Source: Prevotellaceae bacterium
GTDB taxonomy: Bacteria; Bacteroidota; Bacteroidia; Bacteroidales; Paludibacteraceae
Length of the DNA: 5,020 nucleotides
NCBI GenBank assembly: GCA_031270425.1
Contig: JAISXQ010000173.1
Coordinates: 1 to 5,020, forward strand
Reading direction: 5' to 3'
The translations under genes and the position numbers were made by a program. The notes under the pieces were generated by a model that had not been told where the DNA came from, ran no database searches, and saw nothing but the letters and a program-made list of their open reading frames with translations. This document shows positions 1-4,740 of the stretch, piece after piece; the stretch's first letter is position 1, and each line of letters starts with the position of its first letter.

Positions 1-67
1 CTATTGTTAAGTTAACTATGTTGTAGCTGAATTATTTTTCAATTGCTTGATATGTAACAGACAAAGA

Positions 68-136
68 CTATAAACTATAAACTATAAACTGTAAACTATG
101 TGTCAGGTTTTTAGTTGTTTTTTGTCATGTACTAAG
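68..136 (+). repeat. Seven-base tandem array plus solo end of the palindromic element (copy A)
   Basis: Positions 68-95 are four head-to-tail seven-base units, CTATAAA three times then CTGTAAA, with a partial fifth unit after them. The stretch continues through CTATGTGT to TTTTTTGTCATGTACTAAG at 118-136. That 19-base end is the exact reverse complement of 868-886, the left terminus of the palindromic element upstream of the DUF3822 gene. Positions 73-97 are identical, base for base, to 3517-3541, and both loci then run through CTATGTGT to the TGTCATGTAC end. This is therefore a second, one-ended relative of the element, and no left terminus is visible. Positions 1-67 before it are AT-rich, and I see no gene or signal there. 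Confidence 0.75.
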
Positions 137-137
137 A

Positions 138-158
138 GTTTAAAGTTTAAAGTTTAAG
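138..158 (+). repeat. Second seven-base tandem array (GTTTAAA) overlapping the DUF3822 stop codon
   Basis: Three consecutive units, GTTTAAA, GTTTAAA and GTTTAAG, begin two bases after the element end at 136. Read on the minus strand the unit is TTTAAAC, close to the TATAAAC of the array at 68-95, so the two arrays form an imperfect inverted pair around the element end. The TAA stop of the minus-strand DUF3822 gene (154-156) lies inside the third unit, so the repeat itself supplies the stop codon. Confidence 0.8.
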
Positions 159-852
159 GTAGTTCAATCTTTACGAAACCGGACGCCAAATCCCATATAT
201 CCTGCCGTTCCCCGGCATTGTAGAGCAGCAGCGGACAGGTTTCGGTGTCCAAAGCCAAACCTTCAAAAACATGAAGGACATGATATACAAAGTCTTCCGG
301 CGTTTGAAAACCGTAGGTGTTTATCAGCTGGATTTTCCCGTTTTTCAAGGCGATTACGTCCATTTTATGTTCCCGCAGGCAAACGTGAAGCGCCTGCTTT
401 TTCGATGTTTGCAGCCTTTCGTTCAAAAAATAATGCAAATGATGCTCAATGCTTATTCCGCCAAAATATTCCAACGCCTTTTTTATTTTTTGAGGCAGGG
501 AAAACAGGGCGGTCATTTCCCATCTATCCGATCTGTTGAATAAAACGACGGAATCTTTTGCCGCTTCGCGCTGAAAATAAAACAAATCGGCAGCCTTGTC
601 CGCTTGGAACACGGCGTTGGGTACAAAGGAATAAGCATCGGATTCGTACAACGCCAGGACGCTGTCGTACTGCTTCTGCATCGCGCTTTCTCCTGCCAGC
701 ATTCGGATAAGATCTTCGGTCGCCAGTTCAGGAAAATATGCAGGAAGGCTGTTTGAAGAAACAAGGTTTTTGTCCTTGCCGCAAACTTCAAACCGCAGTT
801 CCGCCGCGCAAAAGCGAATAATCAATTTATTCTGTTGTCCTGTTCCGGGCAT
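154..852 (-). CDS. DUF3822 family protein, possibly shortened at its C-terminus
   Basis: The gene encodes 232 residues with no signal peptide or membrane segment visible, so probably a cytoplasmic protein. I assign it to DUF3822, an uncharacterised Bacteroidota family, by remembered pattern. The markers are a mid-protein SFVPNAVFQADKAA stretch, an IEHHLHYFL block near residue 135, and a C-terminal LHVCLREHKMDVIALKNGK strand pair followed by INTYGF and YHVLHVFEGL. No enzyme motif is evident and no function is known. In many Bacteroidota a DUF3822 gene sits next to rsmD (16S rRNA methyltransferase), but no such gene fits in the 153 bases downstream here. Family members are, as I recall, about 260-270 residues, so this copy looks some 30 short. 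Its last codons run into seven-base repeats. The ATG at 852 is the only start that retains the N-terminal strand (NKLIIRF). The palindromic element lies 15 bases upstream. Confidence 0.75.
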   Translation of the reverse strand: MPGTGQQNKLIIRFCAAELRFEVCGKDKNLVSSNSLPAYFPELATEDLIRMLAGESAMQKQYDSVLALYESDAYSFVPNAVFQADKAADLFYFQREAAKDSVVLFNRSDRWEMTALFSLPQKIKKALEYFGGISIEHHLHYFLNERLQTSKKQALHVCLREHKMDVIALKNGKIQLINTYGFQTPEDFVYHVLHVFEGLALDTETCPLLLYNAGERQDIWDLASGFVKIELP

Positions 853-858
853 TTTTTA

Positions 859-867
859 CAATTTTTT
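859..867. repeat. Left copy of a 9-bp direct repeat, likely target-site duplication
   Basis: CAATTTTTT directly abuts the left terminus of the palindromic element (868). The same nine bases directly abut its right terminus at 1026-1034. That is the arrangement left by transposase-mediated insertion. The sequence is low in complexity, so chance is not excluded, but the exact adjacency on both sides is hard to explain otherwise. Confidence 0.7.
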
Positions 868-1025
868 CTTAGTACATGACAAAAAATACAAAAACCACAA
901 TAGGCACAATAGGACACAATAGTTTATGTGATTGGTTTTTTCTCAAAGAAACGTTGAAAAAGTCTATTGTGTCCTATTGTGCCTATTGTGGTTAGAAAGA
1001 TTATCTTTTTTTGTCATGTACTTAG
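868..1025. mobile_element. 158-bp palindromic MITE-like element
   Basis: The termini are CTTAGTACATGACAAAAAA (868-886) and TTTTTTGTCATGTACTTAG (1007-1025), which are inverted repeats matching at 18 of 19 positions. Inside them, 893-922 and 964-993 form a perfect 30-bp inverted repeat around a 41-base loop. Each arm carries three copies of CACAATAG (or its complement CTATTGTG) at 9- and 10-base spacing. CAATTTTTT duplications flank the termini. There is no room for a transposase, so it would depend on one encoded elsewhere. It sits in the divergent spacer between the DUF3822 and RelA genes, and as RNA it could fold into a very stable hairpin. Alternatives are a REP/BIME-type palindrome or a structured regulatory RNA. 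The target-site duplication favours a MITE. I cannot assign an IS family. Confidence 0.75.
880..888 (-). promoter_or_regulatory. Possible -7 promoter box for the DUF3822 gene inside the element end
   Basis: On the minus strand, 888 down to 880 reads TATTTTTTG, one T longer than the Bacteroidota TAnnTTTG box. It lies 27 bases before the ATG, the same box-to-start distance as in the SusC-like gene of this window. It falls in the T-run of the element's left terminus, so the insertion may have replaced or supplied the promoter. No clear -33 TTTG is seen at the expected distance. Confidence 0.3.
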
Positions 1026-1034
1026 CAATTTTTT
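1026..1034. repeat. Right copy of the 9-bp direct repeat
   Basis: CAATTTTTT immediately follows the right terminus of the palindromic element and is identical to 859-867. See that entry for the argument that it is a target-site duplication. Confidence 0.7.
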
Positions 1035-1121
1035 TATGCACTGCAAATGTAAAAAAGAAATTCTACACACGAAAGCCAATCGATTAGTTTCATCGCTATT
1101 TCGTCATTTTTGACAAAGATT

Positions 1122-1155
1122 TTTGTTCTTTTTTCGCGTTTTGTATTTATCTTTG
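1122..1155 (+). promoter_or_regulatory. Candidate promoter of the relA-type gene
   Basis: TTTG at 1122-1125 and TATCTTTG at 1148-1155 match the Bacteroidota primary-sigma -33 (TTTG) and -7 (TAnnTTTG) elements, with a 22-base spacer against the usual 19-21. Transcription would begin near 1162, giving a leader of about 30 bases before the ATG at 1193. The leader has no Shine-Dalgarno sequence, which is normal in the phylum. The promoter lies wholly to the right of the palindromic element, so it is probably the native one. Confidence 0.6.
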
Positions 1156-1192
1156 CACAAGCAACATTACTTTTTTATATAAATCACAACTA

Positions 1193-3373
1193 ATGGCGCT
1201 TTCATCATCCATATCCACACGCGAATTGTACAAAAGGCTGCTCGCTACGCACGGACAACTGCTTAGCGCCGTCGAATGGAAAGCGTTGAAAGCGCTTATC
1301 CAGACGAAGCGCGAAAGCGTCCTCGCAAAAGGAGCTTCCTATTCGCTTGACGACCGCATACAGGTTGCGGGGATAGCGCTCGACGAAATGGGACTTGGCA
1401 AAGCCGCCGCTTTAAGCGTGCTGTTGCAGGATTTTTTCGATAAGGAAGAACTTTTACTGAAAGATGTAGAAAAAACCTTCAACGTCAGCCTGCAAGGTAT
1501 TATGCAGGGTCTTTCGCGCGTGAACGAGCTTTACCGCCGCCACGCCTCAATAGAAACCGACAATTTTCGGCAATTGCTGCTTACGCTTGCCGAAGACGTG
1601 CGCGTGATACTGATTATCGTTGCCGAACGCCTGTACATGATGCGGACATTAGACCGCTATCCCGAAGAAACGATTCAAAACGTGGCTCGCGAAAGTTCCT
1701 TCCTTTATGCGCCCTTAGCCCACCGCATGGGACTTTACGCCATAAAAACGGAGCTGGAAGATTTATCGCTGAAATACACCAACCGCGATATTTACAAGGA
1801 AATAGCGAAGAAGTTGAACGAAACAAAACGTTCGCGCGACAAATATATTGCCGATTTTATCGACCCGCTGAAAGAAAAGCTGGAAGAAACCGGCTACCAT
1901 TTTGATATTAAGGGACGGACGAAATCCATTCATTCTATTTATTCAAAAATAAAAAAGCAGAATACGCCTTTTGAAAATATTTACGATTTATTTGCTATCC
2001 GTATTATTCTCGATACGCCCAAAGAAAAGGAAAAAGCGGTTTGCTGGCAGGCTTATTCGATTGTAGCCGACATGTATCAACCCAATCCGAAACGCCTGCG
2101 CGACTGGCTTTCGATACCGAAATCGAACGGTTACGAAAGCCTGCATACCACCGTGTTGGGACCGCAGGGGAAATGGGTGGAAGTACAAATACGCACCGTG
2201 CGAATGGACGAAGTAGCCGAAAAAGGCTTGGCGGCGCACTGGAAATACAAGGGCATCAAAAGCGAATCGGGCATGGACGAATGGCTGAAAAGCATCCGCG
2301 AAATCCTCGAAAATCCCGACTTGAACGCCGTCGATTTTATGGACGAGTTCAAACTCAATCTTTACAACAAGGAAGTATTCGTATTTACCCCCAACGGCGA
2401 CTTGCATAAATTGCCCAAAGGGGCTACGCTGCTCGATTTTGCCTTTTCGATACACAGCGGATTGGGCAGTAAGTGCGTAGGCGGCAAAATAAACGGAAAG
2501 AATGCGCCTATCAAATACGTCCTCAACAACGGCGACCAGGTGGAAGTGCTGACCTCGCCCACGCAAAAGCCCAACGCCTCGTGGCTGAACATTGTTTCGA
2601 CCTCGAAGGCGAAAAATAAAATACGGCAAGCGATAAAGGAAATCGAGTTTAAAGACGCCGAAATAGGGCGGGAAATGATATTGCGCCGTTTTAAGAACTG
2701 GAAAATAGAATTGGACGACGGGCGTATTTCGCGCATTGCCAAAAAGAAAGGCTACAAAACGGTAAGCGATTTCTATCAGGAAATAGCCAGCGAAAAACTC
2801 GACATGCACACCTTGCGCGACGAGTACATAGAATTGATGCGCCGCGACCTGTCGAACGACCAGACGGAAACGCGCAGCGCGGAATCCTTTACGCCCATCG
2901 CCGCCGAGCAGGAAATCTCCCCGAACGAAGACGTGCTCGTTATCGCGCAGGACTTGAAAAACGTTGATTTCAAACTGTCGAAATGCTGTAATCCTATTTA
3001 CGGCGATCCTGTTTTCGGTTTCGTATCGGTAAGCGGCGGGATAAAGATACACCGCACGGACTGCCCCAACGCGCCGCAGATGATAGCCAAATTCGGCTAC
3101 CGCATCGTAAAAGCGCAATGGTCGGGCAAATCCGCCGGTTCGCAGTACCCGATTACGCTACATATTGTAGGACACGACGACATCGGCATCGTTACAAATA
3201 TTTCTTCGCTTATCAACAAAGAAAAAAACGTCGCGCTACGTTCCATTTCCATCGACGCTAACGCCGGACTGTTCGAGGGCAACCTTACCATCATGGTAAA
3301 CGATACGAAAGAACTCGAAAGCATCATAAAAAAGATAAAACTGATAAAAGGAGTAAAAAGCGTAAGGAGATAG
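1193..3373 (+). CDS. relA: Long RelA/SpoT homologue: (p)ppGpp synthetase with degenerate hydrolase domain
   Basis: The 726-residue protein transfers pyrophosphate from ATP to GDP or GTP, making the stringent-response alarmone (p)ppGpp. Domains in order are a hydrolase-like HD region (about 45-190), synthetase (about 235-355), TGS (about 394-455), helical region, conserved Cys domain (about 590-625) and C-terminal ACT (about 652-726). The synthetase is intact: GRTKSIHSIYSKIKK, the catalytic Asp in IYDLFAIR (D265), NGYESLHTT (Y314, H318) and the catalytic Glu in WVEVQIRT (E330). CCN (598-599), H620 and C624 keep the zinc-finger-like pattern. The HD half has lost its metal ligands: the family's LLHD is LLQD (Q79), and LADRLHNMRTL reads VAERLYMMRTL (144-153). 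It is therefore probably a RelA-like synthetase without hydrolase activity, needing a partner enzyme to degrade (p)ppGpp. Length is normal. Transcribed alone from its own promoter. Family is certain; loss of hydrolysis is inferred. Confidence 0.95.
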   Translation: MALSSSISTRELYKRLLATHGQLLSAVEWKALKALIQTKRESVLAKGASYSLDDRIQVAGIALDEMGLGKAAALSVLLQDFFDKEELLLKDVEKTFNVSLQGIMQGLSRVNELYRRHASIETDNFRQLLLTLAEDVRVILIIVAERLYMMRTLDRYPEETIQNVARESSFLYAPLAHRMGLYAIKTELEDLSLKYTNRDIYKEIAKKLNETKRSRDKYIADFIDPLKEKLEETGYHFDIKGRTKSIHSIYSKIKKQNTPFENIYDLFAIRIILDTPKEKEKAVCWQAYSIVADMYQPNPKRLRDWLSIPKSNGYESLHTTVLGPQGKWVEVQIRTVRMDEVAEKGLAAHWKYKGIKSESGMDEWLKSIREILENPDLNAVDFMDEFKLNLYNKEVFVFTPNGDLHKLPKGATLLDFAFSIHSGLGSKCVGGKINGKNAPIKYVLNNGDQVEVLTSPTQKPNASWLNIVSTSKAKNKIRQAIKEIEFKDAEIGREMILRRFKNWKIELDDGRISRIAKKKGYKTVSDFYQEIASEKLDMHTLRDEYIELMRRDLSNDQTETRSAESFTPIAAEQEISPNEDVLVIAQDLKNVDFKLSKCCNPIYGDPVFGFVSVSGGIKIHRTDCPNAPQMIAKFGYRIVKAQWSGKSAGSQYPITLHIVGHDDIGIVTNISSLINKEKNVALRSISIDANAGLFEGNLTIMVNDTKELESIIKKIKLIKGVKSVRR

Positions 3374-3401
3374 AAGCAAGAGCCAAGAATCAAGAACCAA
3401 G
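3374..3401 (+). repeat. Third seven-base array (NNNCAAG type) starting at the relA stop
   Basis: Directly after the TAG stop there are four seven-base units, AAGCAAG, AGCCAAG, AATCAAG and AACCAAG. They keep the CAAG core in phase while the first three bases vary. The period matches the CTATAAA and GTTTAAA arrays elsewhere in the window, but the sequence is unrelated. No hairpin or T-run follows, so it is not an ordinary terminator. Confidence 0.7.
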
Positions 3402-3402
3402 A

Positions 3403-3507
3403 CTTTTGGAATACAGTTTTACCCTTGTGAGCCATAAACACCCCAACGTTCATATCGAAGATATGGACGGCTATGTGTTCTTTTCTAAACAAAAAAATGT
3501 GATGTAA
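3403..3507 (+). pseudogene. Short open frame with protein-like composition, unidentified, no good start
   Basis: The frame beginning at 3403 is open to a TAA at 3505-3507. It encodes a mixed-polarity peptide of 34 residues including EYSFTLVSHKHPNVHIEDMD and then GYVFFSKQKNVM. It reads more like the end of a real protein than random AT-rich spacer, in contrast to the repeats on both sides. No ATG precedes it in the gap (the only internal ATG leaves 14 codons), and it enters straight from the CAAG repeats. I do not recognise a family. Either it is a gene remnant cut by the repeat, or chance. It could also be part of a leader. Confidence 0.25.
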
Positions 3508-3604
3508 CTATAAACCAACTATAAACTATAAACTGTAAACTGAATTTAAACTATTGTTTTCTATGTGTTTATGTTTGAAAAAATAGTTGTTGTCATGTAC
3601 TTAA
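3508..3604 (+). repeat. Seven-base array plus half-copy of the palindromic element (copy B), ending just before ribE
   Basis: CTATAAA-type units occupy 3508-3514 and 3519-3539, and 3517-3541 is identical to 73-97. From 3551, CTATTGT followed by CTATGTG resembles the right arm of the palindromic element (964 onward). The stretch ends in TTGTCATGTACTTAA (3590-3604), the element's right terminus with its last G changed to A. No left half exists, so this is a diverged solo half. The end lies 11 bases before the ribE start and brings its own in-frame ATG at 3595. Confidence 0.65.
3545..3577 (+). promoter_or_regulatory. Candidate ribE promoter within the half-element
   Basis: TATGTTTG at 3570-3577 is a perfect TAnnTTTG -7 box. 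TTTA at 3545-3548, 21 bases upstream, is one base off the -33 TTTG. Transcription would begin near 3584, about 32 bases before the ribE ATG, the same geometry as the relA promoter. The box lies inside repeat-derived sequence. I see no FMN riboswitch in the roughly 110 bases before ribE. Confidence 0.5.
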
Positions 3605-3615
3605 ATAAAAAATAT

Positions 3616-4218
3616 ATGTTTTCAGGAATTATTGAAGAAGCCGCCGAAGTAATTGCTTTGGCGAAAGAGCAGGAAAACCTGCACGTAACAATAGCCTGTT
3701 CCTTTGTGGACGAGCTGACGATTGACCAGAGCGTGGCGCACAACGGCGTTTGCCTCACCGTAGTATCCAAAACGGACAAAAGCTACACCGTAACCGCTAT
3801 AAAAGAAACGCTCGACCGTTCTAATTTAGGCTTGCTCGAAACAGGAAGCAAGGTAAATCTGGAACGCAGCATGCGCCTCAACGGACGTTTGGACGGGCAT
3901 ATCGTACAGGGACACGTCGATCATACGGCGGTTTGTACCGGAGTGCGCGACGCAGGCGGAAGCAAATACTTCCGTTTTGAATACGTTTTCGACAGGGAAA
4001 TGGCAAAACGCGGCTATTTTACGGTGGACAAAGGTTCGGTAACGGTAAACGGAGTCAGCCTCACGGTATGCAACCCCACGGAAAACAGCTTTGAAGTAGC
4101 TATCATACCTTATACCTACGAATTTACAAATTTTCATCAAATTGAAGCCGACTCGACGGTAAATATCGAGTTCGACATTATCGGGAAATACGTCAGCCGG
4201 TTGCAGTCTTTATTGTAA
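3616..4218 (+). CDS. ribE: Riboflavin synthase, alpha chain
   Basis: The 200-residue cytoplasmic enzyme converts two 6,7-dimethyl-8-ribityllumazine molecules to riboflavin plus a pyrimidinedione, the last step of vitamin B2 synthesis. The two lumazine-binding barrels are plain. Repeat one (1 to about 95) has MFSGIIEE and SVAHNGVCLTVV (39-50). Repeat two has GHIVQGHVD (94-102) and KGSVTVNGVSLTV (139-151). C46, H100 and S148 appear to match the Cys48, His102 and Ser146 active-site residues of the E. coli enzyme. IIPYTYEFTN and VNIEFDIIGKYV complete the second barrel. Length is typical. I chose the ATG at 3616 because the family begins MFTGI/MFSGI with Phe2 at the active site; upstream in-frame ATGs at 3565 and 3595 would add unrelated residues. 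No other rib gene is in view. In some species the symbol is ribC. Confidence 0.95.
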   Translation: MFSGIIEEAAEVIALAKEQENLHVTIACSFVDELTIDQSVAHNGVCLTVVSKTDKSYTVTAIKETLDRSNLGLLETGSKVNLERSMRLNGRLDGHIVQGHVDHTAVCTGVRDAGGSKYFRFEYVFDREMAKRGYFTVDKGSVTVNGVSLTVCNPTENSFEVAIIPYTYEFTNFHQIEADSTVNIEFDIIGKYVSRLQSLL

Positions 4219-4365
4219 CAACCTCGCCACTATTTTTTGAATGGAAACTTTATCGCCGTTTTGTATTGCAACAACATACATTCCTTGCCGGCATACCGAA
4301 AAGGAATAAGCGCCGGCAACCGTTTCGGGCAACAGTTTTTTACCATAAACATCAAATACAAATAG
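4210..4365 (-). pseudogene. Fragment of a T9SS C-terminal sorting domain (type A), start lost
   Basis: Read on the minus strand, 4365 down to 4213 gives 51 residues with the classic type A sorting-domain pattern: VFDVYGKKLL, GAYSFSV, then QGMYVVAIQNGDKV and IQKIVAR just before the stop (4210-4212). This domain targets proteins to the Bacteroidota type IX secretion system and always lies at the extreme C-terminus of a cargo protein. Here a TAA in frame at 4366-4368 stops it immediately upstream, and there is no start codon before the core. Above that stop the frame stays open for some 30 codons into a C-rich tract, with no recognisable cargo domain; a frameshift is also possible. It is therefore a remnant of a deleted cargo gene. 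Its last codons overlap the end of ribE by 9 bases, tail to tail. Confidence 0.65.
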
Positions 4366-4432
4366 TTACGAACCCCATTCAATATGGTTGATTTGTAACA
4401 ATTCCAAGGCTGTTTTACCTGCGTTGTTTTGT

Positions 4433-4467
4433 GTTGTGCCCGCGCACAACCCCCGCCCCCCCACCCC
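4433..4467. other. Small hairpin followed by a G-quadruplex-type tract (G-rich on minus)
   Basis: GTTGTGC-CCGC-GCACAAC (4433-4450) is a perfect 7-bp stem with a 4-base loop. The last C begins a tract of five, seven and four Cs separated by one G and one A (4450-4467). On the minus strand this gives runs of G long enough for four G-triplets with one-base loops. Nothing here is followed by a T-run, so an intrinsic terminator is unlikely. Confidence 0.6.
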
Positions 4468-4550
4468 TCTAAAAACAGTTGAATTTTTTATTTTATTTGC
4501 GTTGCCACGCCGGTTATTTTTCATAACGCCTCAAAAAAAACTTAACCTTT

Positions 4551-4578
4551 TTCGTGTAAATTTGTGTAATTCGTGGAC
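4551..4578 (+). repeat. Three nine-base near-repeats (TTCGTGTAA type)
   Basis: TTCGTGTAA (4551-4559), TTTGTGTAA (4561-4569) and TTCGTGGAC (4570-4578) follow one another with a single-base gap. The junction also spells TAAATTTG (4557-4564), which fits the -7 box, but there is no TTTG at the -33 position and it is 177 bases from the SusC-like start. The role is unknown. Confidence 0.5.
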
Positions 4579-4649
4579 TTTTGAGACAGCATCCGCGTGA
4601 TTTTTCACAATTTATAGTATGTAAAATAAACAAAACTTCCCCCTCCCCA

Positions 4650-4681
4650 CAACATTTTTGCTTGCTTTTGCAACATTTTTT
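4650..4681 (+). promoter_or_regulatory. Paired ten-base direct repeats upstream of the SusC-like promoter
   Basis: CAACATTTTT occurs at 4650-4659 and again at 4671-4680, start to start 21 bases, about two helical turns. They lie 26-56 bases upstream of the -7 box of the SusC-like gene. Direct repeats on one helix face are typical of activator sites, and SusC-type genes are commonly under an activator or anti-sigma/ECF-sigma control. No regulator gene is in view, and T-rich repeats can arise by chance. Confidence 0.35.
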
Positions 4682-4705
4682 ACAGCCGAACATACCCCAA
4701 CCCTA

Positions 4706-4713
4706 TACCTTTG
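4706..4713 (+). promoter_or_regulatory. Candidate -7 box of the SusC-like gene
   Basis: TACCTTTG is a perfect TAnnTTTG match, 27 bases before the ATG. No -33 TTTG lies 19-21 bases upstream, where the sequence is TTTTTTACAG. A weak -33 would suit a gene that needs an activator. Confidence 0.45.
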
Positions 4714-4740
4714 CCCTCATAAATTTTAAATTTTTTATCA

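Larger units (their letters stand above)
4366..4740. other. Intergenic region upstream of the SusC-like gene
   Basis: These 375 bases hold no convincing plus-strand gene. The plus-strand frame opening at 4388 runs opposite the decayed T9SS fragment and through a homopolymer-like C tract. The sequence is AT-rich apart from the C-rich stretches 4450-4467 and 4636-4649. What it does hold is listed separately: a hairpin with a G4-type tract (4433-4467), nine-base repeats (4551-4578), ten-base direct repeats (4650-4680) and a -7 box (4706-4713). Confidence 0.6.

Noticed and set aside
68..158. CRISPR-like array
   Set aside because: The units are seven bases, contiguous and without spacers, and no cas gene is present.
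118..886. Composite transposon carrying the DUF3822 gene between inverted ends
   Set aside because: The 118-136 and 868-886 ends face inward toward the gene rather than outward, and 868-886 is already paired with 1007-1025 in an element with its own target-site duplication.
1988..3118. 376-residue minus-strand open frame opposite relA
   Set aside because: It lies wholly inside a confidently identified gene on the other strand. Its residues are low-complexity F/R/V-rich with no recognisable domain, as expected for a shadow frame.
3097..3492. 131-residue minus-strand frame across the relA 3' end and the following gap
   Set aside because: Most of it is the reverse of the ACT domain coding sequence, and it shows no family pattern.
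3565..3615. Longer riboflavin synthase with an upstream start (17 extra residues)
   Set aside because: The family begins MFTGI/MFSGI and uses Phe2 near the active site. The extra residues come from the half-element and the -7 box, and the 3565 start would lie before the predicted transcription start.
4285..4319. TTGCCGGC / GCCGGCAA inverted repeat as a ribE terminator
   Set aside because: The loop is 19 bases and the T-run begins 15 or more bases after the stem, unlike an intrinsic terminator. It lies inside the sorting-domain coding remnant, where the codons explain the sequence.
4388..4600. 70-residue plus-strand frame downstream of ribE
   Set aside because: It runs opposite the T9SS remnant frame and through the C-rich tract, and its peptide has no protein-like pattern.
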